Shown: positions 15,709-25,600 of the stretch, one piece after another
How positions within the stretch are numbered: the first letter of the stretch is position 1
How the letters are laid out: each line of letters opens with the position of its first letter
Source of the DNA: Planctomycetota bacterium
GTDB lineage: Bacteria; Planctomycetota; Planctomycetia; Pirellulales; Pirellulaceae
Direction of reading: 5' to 3'
Length of the DNA: 42,661 bases
Assembly (NCBI GenBank): GCA_963205385.1
Contig: CAUJKE010000397.1
Coordinates: 1 to 42,661, forward strand
Program-made: the position numbers and the translations under genes
The notes under the pieces: model-generated
Databases searched by the model: none
The model's input: only the letters and a program-made list of their open reading frames with translations
What the model was told of the DNA's origin: nothing

Positions 15709-17184
15709 TTAACCGCCACGACGAAGTCGCGCGAACAACTGCCGATACTCCTGCCGCTGCGCTTTGCCGGTCGGCTGGCAGGCGGGGGCGGAACGCTGGA
15801 ACGACCCCTGGTTATCGACAACCACCAATTCCGGCTGCCGCGCGGCGACGTTTTCCGTGTACTGCGGCGGGTAGTCCGGTAGCACGGGATCGCTCGCGGG
15901 ATCGAACGGATCGTCAAACGCCTCGGTGGCGACATCGCCTGGCAAAATTTCCGCGGCCGATTCCACGCTCACGATGCCCAGTTTGCGGCGCGACGAAGCG
16001 CCCATCATGGCGGCAATCTCGCGCCCTTCCGAACTGGTCACATGCGGACGACAGTGCATCGTCTTCGCTTCCAGCGAAGCGTAACGATCGATGACGACCT
16101 CTTCCTCGGCATACGCGTCGCCGAAAGGATGAAACGGCGTCTCACAGACAAATCCAGCCTCCGGCTCGACCGTCGATAGCGGATCGAACTCACACTCCTC
16201 CGCGCGCACGACCGCCGCCACTCGTTCCTCCAACACCTCGAGGCTCTCGAGCGCAGCGTGCTGGTGCTCGGCGTCTGCAACACCGGCGTCTTCGATATCC
16301 TCTAGCGATCCGAACTCCACAACGGCTGCCTGGCCACGCGCGTCGCTGGCGACATCGCGCGCCGGCGTCGGGAGCGGCAGTTGTTGCAAATCCGCCCACG
16401 CCTCGGTGATGCGCTGCGCCGTCAGTTGCTTCTCCCCTGCGATGGACGCTAGCAGCAACGCGTGGTCGCAAAGCTGGTTGATCAACCGCGGCACGCCGCC
16501 GGTCACGTCGTGAACTTCCCGCGCCGCTTCGTCCGCAAAGATGCGCTGCGGAGTGGCTTTGGCCCACGCCAGTTGGTGGCGAATGTAGTCGCGTGTCTCC
16601 GCCGACGACCACGCTTGCAAATAACACCGCGCCGCGATGCGCTGCTGAAACGAAGCCAGTCGCGGGTTCGCCAGTCGGTCTTCCAGTCGCACATCGCCGG
16701 CCAGCACCAATCGCACGCGGGGCTGCCCGCCGCGCACCAGGTTGGTGATCATTCGCAGCTCGTCAAGCAATTGCGCCGGCATCGCTTGGGCTTCGTCGAT
16801 GAAGAGCAAGAGACCGTTGTGCTCCTGGTCGTTTGGCTCCAGATGGTCGAGCAGCGCGAGGCGCAATTCACCTTCGCTAAGATCGCGAAAGGGAAGTTTC
16901 AGTTCGAACAGAATGTTCTGCAGCAGTGCTCGCACGGAGCGCAGGCGTCCGCTGGAGAGCATCGCCACATCGAACTGCTCGGCGAACTCTGCGCCCAGCC
17001 TGGCCAATAGCAACGTCTTGCCGCTACCTGCGGGGCCGATCACCACCGCCGGCCCTGCCGCCCGCTGGATCCCGCGTTGGATCGTTTGCCGAGCCTGCTC
17101 GATCGCCTGGGCGGGAAAGTAGCCGTCCACGGACGGAGTCGCGGCAAAAGGGCGTTGTTGCATGCCAAAGAACGCTTCGTACAT
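15709..17184 (-). CDS. ExeA/TIGR03015-like AAA ATPase with acidic C-terminal tail
   Basis: 491 residues. The start MYEAFFGMQQRPFAATPSVDGYFP is typical of ExeA/GspA and exosortase-locus ATPases. Walker A GPAGSGKT is at 50-57, Walker B LLLFIDEAQ at about 125-133, the sensor region is RVRLVLAGDVRLEDRLANPRLASFQQRIAARCYLQAWSSAET, and the lid has GGVPRLINQLCDHALLLASI. Family members with Wzz- and CpsD-like neighbours belong to polysaccharide or PEP-CTERM/exosortase loci. After residue about 280 the protein has a 200-residue acidic, low-complexity extension not seen in the core family. The ATPase is intact, in contrast to the neighbouring CpsD-like protein. Start ATG 17184 is preceded by GGAAG. Confidence 0.85.
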   Translation of the reverse strand: MYEAFFGMQQRPFAATPSVDGYFPAQAIEQARQTIQRGIQRAAGPAVVIGPAGSGKTLLLARLGAEFAEQFDVAMLSSGRLRSVRALLQNILFELKLPFRDLSEGELRLALLDHLEPNDQEHNGLLLFIDEAQAMPAQLLDELRMITNLVRGGQPRVRLVLAGDVRLEDRLANPRLASFQQRIAARCYLQAWSSAETRDYIRHQLAWAKATPQRIFADEAAREVHDVTGGVPRLINQLCDHALLLASIAGEKQLTAQRITEAWADLQQLPLPTPARDVASDARGQAAVVEFGSLEDIEDAGVADAEHQHAALESLEVLEERVAAVVRAEECEFDPLSTVEPEAGFVCETPFHPFGDAYAEEEVVIDRYASLEAKTMHCRPHVTSSEGREIAAMMGASSRRKLGIVSVESAAEILPGDVATEAFDDPFDPASDPVLPDYPPQYTENVAARQPELVVVDNQGSFQRSAPACQPTGKAQRQEYRQLFARLRRGG

Positions 17185-17329
17185 ATCCCGGGCTTCCTGG
17201 TTTGTGAATCCTCGGCAATCCTGGCAGACTACCGAGTTGAACGTCTATACCGATTTTTCTTTGGAATCCGTCCGTGTCCTGTCTGACATCGGCATCCCCT
17301 GGAGCCAAACTGCACCGCTTTCGTGGGAA

Positions 17330-18601
17330 TCACGAAGCGGCTCGCGTCGCGGGAAATCGCAACTGGGCGATCACCGGAAGTTCGAGCAAAGTGGCCACGT
17401 CGTCCGCGGTACGGAGCAGCGTGGGCGAGGTTCGCGGCAGAGCCAGCCACGCCGTTGCTAGCAGCACGAGGCTACTGATGCCCAATAGCGTGGCGTAGCG
17501 CGCCAGCGGCGAGATGGCCGGAATCCGCTCGACGACGCGGGCGGACTCTGCAATCGCGTAACTCTCCACGCCTGTCGCGACGGCGAGTGGGGAGCGGGCG
17601 AGCACTTCCACCGCCGCTTGGGCCTCGAGCCGCTGGCTTTTGGCCGTTTCGAACTTCTCGAGCGCGGCCCGCATCTTCCCCCGCTCGCCGGCGAGCGCTT
17701 GGGCCGTGGCCAGAACCGCCGCGGCATCTGCCGGCGCCGGCAGCGCGAGCGGTGTCGCCGCGGGCTGCTGAAGCTCTGGGCCAGCGGCGTCGAGATAGCG
17801 GGGCAAACTCGCGAGTCTGCCGCGCAGCTCCTCCACGTCGCCGGCCAAGTCGACGACGAGCGGGTGCTGCTCGGTCATTTTGAGCAACAGCTCATCGCGC
17901 CGCGCTTCGAGCACGCCAAGCTGCTCGTTGACGCGCGTCCACGCGGGATTCTCCGCTTGTTGGGCAGGAAGCGAAGCGGCTACGCCTGGCGGCGACGGGG
18001 CGAGCGCCATGCTCTTGTCCTCGAGGCGCCGCAGCCCTTCAAAATGCTCGCGGACCAGGCCATCGAGTTCGCGCCGGGCACTGTCTTCGGCGTCGAGCGC
18101 GGTCGTGAGCGCCGTTCGGGCGGCGGCGAGTTCTTGCGACTCCAAACCGCCGAGGAACAGTTGCGGTTCGTGGGCGGCCACGAACTGTCGCGCGAGCTGA
18201 TCAACCACGGCCAGCGTGTTCGTCTCGCTCGATGACGCGAGCTCGATCGCCACTTGCGATTTCAGCAACTCGCGCCCGGCGGTGGGGCGATACACGGCCA
18301 AGCGCGTTTGCCAGGCGCGAACGGTGGCGGGATCGATCGGCTGTCCCGCGGCGGCCAGCGCGGCGGTTAGCAATTCGTCGCTCGTCAACTCCGCTCGCAC
18401 GCGCTCCAGGTCGATGGCGGCCGATCCGACGGACGCTTTGCGCTCCACGACACTCCGCACCACATAACGCGCCGTGCCCGGCTGCCAGAGGAGATTCAGC
18501 ACCAAGAACGTCGTGGTCGCCGCCAGGCAGGCCATGCCGAGTGCGCGCAGCCACTGGGGGGGCGCATTGGCGGGCAAATGGTGATCTCGTCCGTGTGTCA
18601 T
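17330..18601 (-). CDS. Wzz/GNVR-like chain-length determinant membrane protein
   Basis: 423 residues. A membrane helix near the start (LRALGMACLAATTTFLVLNLLW) is followed by a large extracytoplasmic region: Wzz-like strand (ARYVVRSVVERKASV), then long coiled coils (..ELAAARTALTTALDAEDSARRELDGLVREHFEGLRRLEDK.. and ..GERGKMRAALEKFETAKSQRLEAQAAVEVL..). A second membrane helix (YATLLGISSLVLLATAWLAL) and a short cytoplasmic tail (TADDVATLLELPVIAQLRFP) complete the layout of polysaccharide co-polymerases. The tail resembles the linker that precedes a CpsD kinase, here encoded separately. ATG 18601 is preferred to an upstream TTG at 18628. First gene of the minus-strand block; no Wza-, Wzx- or Wzy-like gene is in the window. 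Confidence 0.75.
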   Translation of the reverse strand: MTHGRDHHLPANAPPQWLRALGMACLAATTTFLVLNLLWQPGTARYVVRSVVERKASVGSAAIDLERVRAELTSDELLTAALAAAGQPIDPATVRAWQTRLAVYRPTAGRELLKSQVAIELASSSETNTLAVVDQLARQFVAAHEPQLFLGGLESQELAAARTALTTALDAEDSARRELDGLVREHFEGLRRLEDKSMALAPSPPGVAASLPAQQAENPAWTRVNEQLGVLEARRDELLLKMTEQHPLVVDLAGDVEELRGRLASLPRYLDAAGPELQQPAATPLALPAPADAAAVLATAQALAGERGKMRAALEKFETAKSQRLEAQAAVEVLARSPLAVATGVESYAIAESARVVERIPAISPLARYATLLGISSLVLLATAWLALPRTSPTLLRTADDVATLLELPVIAQLRFPATRAAS

Positions 18602-18785
18602 CGAGCGTGGGTCCGTTCCGTGGGCCAACGTGTCGCGATAGCGCGATAGGGAGCAATCGAGGCGATTTGCCCAGGGTTTGTCATCGACTTGGACAGCCGC
18701 GAACTCGCAATCTGCTCCGCAGAACTAGAATTTGCCGGTCATAACGCTTGCGCCTGCCGCCTGCTGCGCGTCCCGCCGGATTGGA

Positions 18786-18791
18786 TATAAT
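18786..18791 (+). promoter_or_regulatory. consensus -10 box TATAAT, seven bases before the trpF ATG
   Basis: TATAAT at 18786-18791 would place transcription start at about 18798, the A of the trpF ATG. No convincing -35 is seen at 16-18 bases (TTGCGC at 18748 is too far). If used, the mRNA is leaderless, which agrees with the lack of a ribosome site before this gene. Confidence 0.45.
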
Positions 18792-18797
18792 GGCCCC

Positions 18798-19463
18798 ATG
18801 AATCCTCCCTTTCGCATCAAAATCTGCGGCGTCACGAGCGTGGCGGACGCGCTCGCCGCGGTTGAGGCGGGGGCGGATGCGATCGGGCTCAACTTTTATG
18901 CCGGTAGCTCGCGCCACGTCTCGCTTGCCACCGCGGCGGAAATCGCGACCGCCGCCCGCGGAAACATTCACCTTGTGGGATTGTTTGTGAATGCGGATGT
19001 CGTCCTGGTGCGCCGCGTTGCCAGCGAATTAAGCCTCGATGTCGTCCAGTTGCACGGGGATGAATCGCCGGAATACGTGCAAGCGTGCGGAGAGCTTGCG
19101 GTCGTCAAGGCGTTTCGTGTGAGCGCCGCCGAGCGGGAGCAAGCGACATCGTATGTCGCGCAGTGTCAGCGACTGAAAGCACCGCTCGCAGGCGTGGTGG
19201 TCGATGCTTTGGCGGCAGGCAGTTATGGGGGCACGGGGCAGATGGCTGATTGGAATGTCGCCCGCGAGCTAGTTCAGCAACTCGCACCGACGCCGGTGAT
19301 CTTAGCCGGCGGCCTCACGCCGGAGAACGTGGCCGCGGCGATTGCGGCCGTGCAACCGGCCGGCGTGGATACGGCCAGCGGCGTCGAAAGCTCGCCGGGG
19401 CACAAAGATCCTGAGCTGACGCGGCGTTTTGTCGCGGCGGCGCGCGCGGCGCTGCTTCCTTAA
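18798..19463 (+). CDS. trpF: Phosphoribosylanthranilate isomerase
   Basis: 221 residues, a TIM barrel of family length. FRIKICGVTSVADALAAVEAGADAIGLNFY contains the KICG catalytic cysteine; VGLFVNADVVLVRRVASELSLDVVQLHGDESPEY, VVVDALAAGSYGGTGQMADW (phosphate-binding GGTG) and PVILAGGLTPENVAAAI with the ..GVDTASGVESSPGHKD.. phosphate loop are diagnostic. It converts N-(5-phosphoribosyl)anthranilate to CdRP in tryptophan synthesis. ATG 18798 is chosen because KICG follows at the usual distance; an upstream ATG at 18732 is unsupported. No other trp gene is near, so trpF is detached from the pathway here. Confidence 0.95.
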   Translation: MNPPFRIKICGVTSVADALAAVEAGADAIGLNFYAGSSRHVSLATAAEIATAARGNIHLVGLFVNADVVLVRRVASELSLDVVQLHGDESPEYVQACGELAVVKAFRVSAAEREQATSYVAQCQRLKAPLAGVVVDALAAGSYGGTGQMADWNVARELVQQLAPTPVILAGGLTPENVAAAIAAVQPAGVDTASGVESSPGHKDPELTRRFVAAARAALLP

Positions 19464-19481
19464 CTTTTGCGAGAAGACGTG

Positions 19482-19871
19482 ATGTCCGATCCTCAGGCAC
19501 CCAAGCGTCGTTGGCTCACCTGGACAAACCTCGCCTGGCTGGTGGTTTACCTGGCGACGATGGGAGCGGTGATTGGCAGCCTCGCGTATGCCCGCACGCA
19601 AGCGCTCGCCCGGTTCGACAACGAGAGCGCGCAACAAGCGTGGGATCAGTTTCGCACCGAGATGGAGCGTCAAACGGCGGCCGAGGACGCCTCGGTCCTG
19701 CGCCGCGTGCCGGGCGAATCCGAGCCGCCAACGCTGCGGTTGTTGCGCGATTATTACGGAACGACGCTCGGCATCGCGCTGTTACTCTCATCCGCACTGT
19801 TCGCGACGCTGATGGTCATGATCCGTGGGGTTGTGAGCGGGGAGAAGTTCGTGCCGCATGATCGTCAGTAG
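19482..19871 (+). CDS. Small membrane protein, two transmembrane helices
   Basis: 129 residues from ATG 19482, 18 bases after the trpF stop. A basic N-terminus (MSDPQAPKRRW) is followed by a helix (LAWLVVYLATMGAVIGSLAYA), a charged loop of about 55 residues (RFDNESAQQAWDQFRTEMER..) and a second helix (GIALLLSSALFATLMVMIRGV), ending EKFVPHDRQ. Both ends would face the cytoplasm with an external loop. I know no family. It may be cotranscribed with trpF; nothing ties it to tryptophan synthesis. Confidence 0.65.
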   Translation: MSDPQAPKRRWLTWTNLAWLVVYLATMGAVIGSLAYARTQALARFDNESAQQAWDQFRTEMERQTAAEDASVLRRVPGESEPPTLRLLRDYYGTTLGIALLLSSALFATLMVMIRGVVSGEKFVPHDRQ

Positions 19872-19900
19872 GCCGCCCGCCGCGTGATGGCGACTCGGCG

Positions 19901-21700
19901 CTACTCGCTCTCGCGCACGCTGAACTCCAACTTCCAGCGGGCGTCGCTGGCGGTGCTAACGCACCAGAGCTCAAAGACGCCCAGTTCGGTCAGCTTCGAC
20001 TGAAACCGCACCGGCACGTAGTTGCCGTCGGTCTGCTCGGCGGTGGCGGAGAGGGTCGTCTCCAGCGGGTCGGTCTCGTGCAGTTCTTCTTCGTCGATCA
20101 CGGGAAGCAAGTCGCCGGGGCGATCCTGTTTGCGCGTCGGCGAACTAAAGAAACGAAACGACGCCGGCTCGCCGACGACGAGACCCACGTTGCCGGTCGG
20201 CACGTCGCATTCGGTCCCTTCTTCCATGCCGAAGGGAACCACGCAGAGCGCTCGCAAGGGACGCGGCGCGCCCGGAATCGCCAGGCCGGCCGTTTCAATA
20301 CCGACATAATAGGAACGCGCCGTGCCGCCCCGAATGCGCATCCCGCCGCGCTCTTTCGTCCACGCGTAATACGCCGCGCCGCGGGCGACGGCATGATCGA
20401 GGTCGTGATCGCCAGCGAGGATTTGCGCGGAATGCTCCGCGTGTGCTTCTTCAGCCCAGGCGCCGAGCACCTCCACAAGGCGTGTTTTCAAGGCCTCGGC
20501 TTTGAAAACGCCGCCGTTGAACAAAAGCTGCGAAGGAATCACCGGCGCTGCCTGAGAATCCTCATGCGCCGCCAGAAACGCGGCTAAATGTCGCGTGATG
20601 GCCGTGTCTGATTCATACGGCAAGCCCATTTCCTGAAAGCCGCTCGCCCGTAGGCGTTGGGGGCGATCTTGCAGTTGGCTTTGCGGAAAGAAGCCGTCCA
20701 CCAACAGTGCAGCGACTTCCGCGCGAGTCACTTCGACCGAGACCGTGCCGCCAATCAAGCGACTGCCGCGGCCGAGCACCGAAATCGTATGCCGCTCGGG
20801 ACCGCTCTCCGCCAAGACCGCTTCTTTCGCGGCGCGACAGGAATGCCAAAGCGCGACCGATTGCCACGGATCGAGCTTGATCCCTTTCTCCGCAAACTTA
20901 CCGGCGACGTAGTGCGCCAGCGCGAGGTCCATGTTGTCGCCGCCGATTAGCAGATGGTTGCCAACTGCCAGGCGGCGCAACTGCAACTCGCCTTGCTCTT
21001 CGGCCACGCCGACCAGCGTCAGGTCAGTCGTGCCGCCGCCAATGTCACAGACCAGCAGCCGATCGTTGACTTTCAAGTGCTTGCGCCAGCGGTCCCCCAC
21101 ACTCGCCAGCCACGCATAGACGGCCGCCTGCGGCTCTTCGAGCAGCACGAGGTTCGCGGGGAGTCCGGCGGCAAGCGCGGCTTCGCGGGTCAGTTCGCGG
21201 GCACTCGCATCAAACGAAGCCGGCACGGTGAGCACGACCTGTTGTTCCGCCAGCGGCGCATCGGGATGGGCATGTTCCCAGGCGGCCACCAAATGTTCGA
21301 GATACTTGCGCGACGCCTCGACCGGCGAGAGTTTGGGAACGTCCGGCGGCGCGTTCCACGGCAAGATCGGCTGATGGCGATCGACGCGACTATGACAGAG
21401 CCAGCTCTTGGCGGCGCTAATCGTGCGATCGGGAACTTCCGCAGACTGCCGCCGCGCAAACTCACCCACCACGGTCGAAATCCCCGGCTGCCAAGGCAAG
21501 CAGAACGCGCTGCTGGTAACTTCCTGTTCGTGCGCCAAGTATGCGAACGAGGGGAGCGCGGTGCGCGATTCCAGCGTATCGGCCGACACAAGTTGCGGGA
21601 TTTCAAGCAACTGAATCTCAGGCGATTCCACATCGAGCGGCGCGTAGGCCAACACGCTATTGGTGGTGCCTAGATCGAAGCCAAGTACGTAACGGGCCAT
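19901..21700 (-). CDS. Hsp70-family (DnaK-like) ATPase, DUF2760-associated
   Basis: 599 residues. The nucleotide-binding domain is clear: MARYVLGFDLGTTNSVLAYA (phosphate 1), VVLTVPASFDASARELTREAALAAG, VLLEEPQAAVYAWLA, RLLVCDIGGGTTDLTLVGVAE (phosphate 2), NHLLIGGDNMDLALAHYVAGKF and LLFNGGVFKAEALKTRLVEVLGAW. The remainder does not resemble the DnaK peptide-binding domain, and there is no EEVD-like tail. ATG 21700 overlaps the stop of the DUF2760 gene (TAATG), so translation is probably coupled. The pair DUF2760 plus non-canonical Hsp70 recurs in bacteria; its clients are unknown. No dnaJ or grpE is beside it. Confidence 0.9.
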   Translation of the reverse strand: MARYVLGFDLGTTNSVLAYAPLDVESPEIQLLEIPQLVSADTLESRTALPSFAYLAHEQEVTSSAFCLPWQPGISTVVGEFARRQSAEVPDRTISAAKSWLCHSRVDRHQPILPWNAPPDVPKLSPVEASRKYLEHLVAAWEHAHPDAPLAEQQVVLTVPASFDASARELTREAALAAGLPANLVLLEEPQAAVYAWLASVGDRWRKHLKVNDRLLVCDIGGGTTDLTLVGVAEEQGELQLRRLAVGNHLLIGGDNMDLALAHYVAGKFAEKGIKLDPWQSVALWHSCRAAKEAVLAESGPERHTISVLGRGSRLIGGTVSVEVTRAEVAALLVDGFFPQSQLQDRPQRLRASGFQEMGLPYESDTAITRHLAAFLAAHEDSQAAPVIPSQLLFNGGVFKAEALKTRLVEVLGAWAEEAHAEHSAQILAGDHDLDHAVARGAAYYAWTKERGGMRIRGGTARSYYVGIETAGLAIPGAPRPLRALCVVPFGMEEGTECDVPTGNVGLVVGEPASFRFFSSPTRKQDRPGDLLPVIDEEELHETDPLETTLSATAEQTDGNYVPVRFQSKLTELGVFELWCVSTASDARWKLEFSVRESE

Positions 21701-22245
21701 TATTTTAGCTCCACCTCCGCGGGGGCGAGAATCATGGCCGCCTGTTTCGATCCCGACCATTGGGGCATTTGACAGCGTTTGGCTTGCCAGCCGTGGTGCG
21801 TCAGCGTTCCCCGAAACGGCGCGTTGCCGGTCACGTTGCCGGTCAGCCGATAGACGCCTGCATCAAACCCGGCGGGAACTTCCAGCGTGGCGCCTTCGCT
21901 CTCGCTCGTCACAGGCTGAATCTCGAAGATCCGCTGTAGCACGTCGTTGCAGCCCCGTAGCACGTCCCGGGCGGCGGCGCCCACCTGGGCATCCTCATAC
22001 TGGGTCAGAGGCTCCTGAATCAGATCGAGAAACCGAGCCTCGCGCTGCAAGGTCGCGAGCAGCGTGAGCGCATCACTGCGGATCGGCGGCTTCGGGGCGG
22101 TGGGCGCCGGGGCTGGTTTTTCACTCGCCGGCGTGTCGCTTTTTGGCAACGTGCCGTCTCGAAATAGCCTCTCCACCTGAATTGCGGATTCCCGCTGAAA
22201 GAGCACCTTGAAGAAAGCCTGAAAGGCCAGCCCGATTCTTCCCAT
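21700..22245 (-). CDS. DUF2760 domain protein
   Basis: 181 residues. The N-terminus GRIGLAFQAFFKVLFQRESA is an amphipathic helix, followed by a proline-rich linker (ASEKPAPAPTAPKPPIR). The DUF2760 core is DALTLLATLQREARFLDLIQEPLTQYEDAQVGAAARDVLRGCNDVLQRIFEIQPV, then TLEVPAGFDAGVYRLTGNVTGNAPFRGTLTHHGWQAKRCQMPQW and a final ILAPAEVELK strand. DUF2760 genes are commonly followed by Hsp70-family genes, as here with a TAATG overlap. A small co-factor or substrate adaptor of that Hsp70 is the natural guess. Cytosolic; no signal peptide. Confidence 0.85.
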   Translation of the reverse strand: MGRIGLAFQAFFKVLFQRESAIQVERLFRDGTLPKSDTPASEKPAPAPTAPKPPIRSDALTLLATLQREARFLDLIQEPLTQYEDAQVGAAARDVLRGCNDVLQRIFEIQPVTSESEGATLEVPAGFDAGVYRLTGNVTGNAPFRGTLTHHGWQAKRCQMPQWSGSKQAAMILAPAEVELK

Positions 22246-22682
22246 CTGCTTATCTTTCAGTAGGTTACGTCGTCAAAATGATTCTGGACGCCAAGCCTCA
22301 CAAGCCGCCCCACCCGCACTCCCTGCGGTCCGATTTGCGCCAGGCGGTGTTTGGACCACCATTTGCAACCAGAAGTGGACATCTATGATTGCCCCCAGAT
22401 TGCCAGCAGAGTGACCAAAAGCATGACAGCAACGCACCTTCTGGTTATCGTGAATCAGTGGCGAATGGGAAGTGGCCAACCAACATTCTGCGGGGTGCCG
22501 GAACAGCGCTCCAGCAGCGGTGGTCACGAGCGCGTCGCTGCTACGTTGCGTCGTCGCCGCACAGGTCATCAGGGGACTGTGTAGTAAATCCCATCGCCAG
22601 GTCGGCAGGGGCCGCTTAGGGACCAAGCGGTCGAGTTTTGAGGATCAACTTAGAGGCACTTCTACTCCCGGAATTTTCGCAC
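22246..22682. other. non-coding leader region of the giant surface-protein gene
   Basis: About 440 bases between the divergent DUF2760 and surface-protein genes. Several open frames exist on both strands but none has a family signature. A hairpin with a 6-bp stem (CCGCTT/AAGCGG, 22612-22630) lies about 50 bases before the ATG. No clear -10/-35 pair and no known riboswitch pattern was recognised. It presumably holds the promoters for both directions and a long 5' leader. Confidence 0.4.
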
Positions 22683-25600
22683 ATGTCGTTGGACAATCGC
22701 CGCACCCATCGCTGGTCGTCACTTTCTCTCTTTGGCGCCGCGAAATCCAAGCAGCGCAAGCGTGACCTCACGCGCTACGCGCGCCGCTCCGCATTGCGCC
22801 TGGAACCGCTCGAGTCGCGCGAGTTGTTATTCGCCGATTCGATCAGCCTCTTGCCGATCTCCGATTCCGGCGTCCCAGGCGACGGAATCACCAACGCTCA
22901 ACAGTGGCAAGTCGAAGTGACCGGCGTCACCGACGGCGCGACGGTGGGGCTCAAGCTGTCAGGGACGACGGAAAACGATTTCCTGGCTGTCGGCGTCGCG
23001 GAAGGGACTTCGATCATTCTCACGCTCGATTCGACGGATGTTGGCGGCTTTGCTGACGGGCCGGTCTCGCTCGTGGCGCAAGAGATCGTCAACGAGATTC
23101 CCAGCGAAGACTCGGCAGCGCTGGTCGTCACCAAAGACACGACGATTGGCGCCTTTACCTCGACCCCGCCTACGACCGCGACGCTGGGTGTTGACCTGGC
23201 CTATGACGCCGGACATGCCGACGAAGGGGAGACCGGCTTTACCTATGAGTTGGTCGCGCCGTTCCCCACCGGCGCTGCGATCGATGCTTCCAGCGGCCTG
23301 ATTACTTGGACGCCAACGCTTGACCAGATCGGCGCGCACGGTTTCCAAATCAAAGCCACCGACATTGCCGGCAATGAGTCCACGCAAGATGTGAACTTGA
23401 TCGTCGCTCCGCCGGCACCTAGTGCGCCGGACCTCGCGGAAGGCTCCGATAGCGGCTTGAACGACGACAACATCACCAACGCCGGTACCTGGGCAATCGA
23501 AGTCGCCGGCGTCATCGACGGCGCTACCGTGGAGCTATTCCTTGGCGCCACTAGCGTCGGTACGTTGGTCGCCAGTGGCACGAGCGTGACGTTCAGCGTC
23601 GATATGTCGAGCGCGGCGGAAGGTTCTTATAGCTTCACCGCGACCCAACAAGTCGACGGTGTGCCGAGCGAAGCGAGCGCGGCGATTGTCGTGACCAAGG
23701 ATTCCGTGATCGACCCGTTGACCTCCACGCCGCCGACCACCGCGACCGTGGATGTGGAACTGACCTACAACGCCGAGCATGGGGAAGAAGGCGATGCCAA
23801 CTTCGTCTATGCCTTGGTCAGCGGCCCGGCCGGCGCCGTGATTGATCCCACGACCGGCGTGTTCACTTGGACGCCGGTCGTTGCTCAACTCGGCCTGAAC
23901 CAGTTCCAAATTCAAGTCACCGACGCCGCCGGGAATGTCAACACGCAAAACTTAGAGATTACCGTTTCCGCGGCGGCGACCGGTCCCGTGGCCCCCAGTG
24001 CGCCCGATCTGCACGCAGACTCTGACCTGGGCGCCGAGAACGACGACAACATCACTAGCAGCACGAGTTGGGAGATTGTCGTCGGCGGCGTCGAAGTAGG
24101 CGCTGCGGTGGATTTATTCCGTGATGGAACTAACATCGGCTCGACCGTCGCCGCTGATACGAGCGTGACGTTCATCGTCGACGCCTCGAGCTTGGCGGAC
24201 GGCGTGTATTCGTTTACCGCGTCGCAAACGGTCAACAGCGAAACGAGCCCTGTGTCCAGCGCGACCGTCATCACCAAGGACACCGTGATCGACGCCGTGA
24301 GCTCGACCCCGCCGACCACCGGCCTGGCAGGCGCGCTCATTACGTATGACGCTGAACATGCCGAGGAAGGGGACAGCGGCTTCGTCTATTCGCTGGAAAA
24401 TGCTCCTACAGGCGCCGGCATCGACCCGGCCACCGGCGTCTTCACCTGGACTCCAGCAGGCGATCAAACAGGCAGCAACCAGTTCACAATTCGCGTGACC
24501 GACCTGGCCGGCAACACGACGACCCAAGCGCTCGATATCGACGTCGCTAGCGTCAATGTGCCCACCGCGCCAAGCCTGGCGAGCGGATCCGATACGGGGG
24601 CTCTCGATACCGACAATATCACCCGCGCGGCGAGTTGGGAAATTGTTGTGGACGGCGTGCTGGACGGCGCGACGGTCGAACTCTTCCGCGGAGGAATCAG
24701 CGCCGGGACGCTGGTCGCCAGCGGAGCGACGAGCGTGACTTTCACGCTGGATGCGTCGGCGTTCGCCGAAGGTTCGCATGCGTTCACGGCCACGCAAACA
24801 GTCGGCGTGGTGACGAGCGGCCTCTCTGGCGCGACGACGGTAGTCAAGGACACCACGATCAACGCCTTGACTTCGACGGCTCCGACCGAAGCCACGATTG
24901 ACATTCCGTTCACTTACAACGCCGAGCACGAAGAAGAAGGGGACGCGAACTTCGTCTACGCGCTCGTCGACGGACCGACCGGCGCCGCAATCGACGCGGC
25001 CACCGGCGTTCTCACCTGGACGCCGACAGCGGCGCAGTCCGGCTCGAATCTGTTCCAAATCCAAGTGACCGACGCGGCCGGCAACATCACGACGCAGTCG
25101 CTTGATATTAACGTGTCCACCACGCCGGCCGCCCCCGCGGCGCCGGACTTGCTCGCCGCCTCCGATAGCGGCGTCTCGCAGAGCGACAACATCACCAACA
25201 TCAACAGTTGGCAAATTCAAGTCAATGGTATCATCGCTGGGGCGACGGTCGAACTGTTCCGCGACGGCGCCAGCGTTGGTACGGAGGTCGCCAGCGGCAA
25301 CAGCGTCACGTTTACCTTCGATGCCACGGGCCTGGCCGATGGCACGTTCGCCTTCACGGCGACGCAAACGATCAACAGCGTCACCAGCAACGTGTCCGCC
25401 GCCACGAACATCGTCCGCGATACCCTGGTTCCCGGTGCGTTTACCACCCTCGCGCCGACCAACGCGCTCGTCGGCACGGATCTGAATCGGAATGTCGAGA
25501 GCGAAAGTGAAGGGGACGCCGGCATTTTCTACGCGCTGGTCAATGCGCCGGCCGGTGCGACGATCGATCTCAACACCGGCGTCATCACCTGGACTCCAAC

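Noticed and set aside
22560..22640. riboswitch before the giant surface gene
   Set aside because: Only one short hairpin is seen and no conserved motif of a known riboswitch class could be matched.
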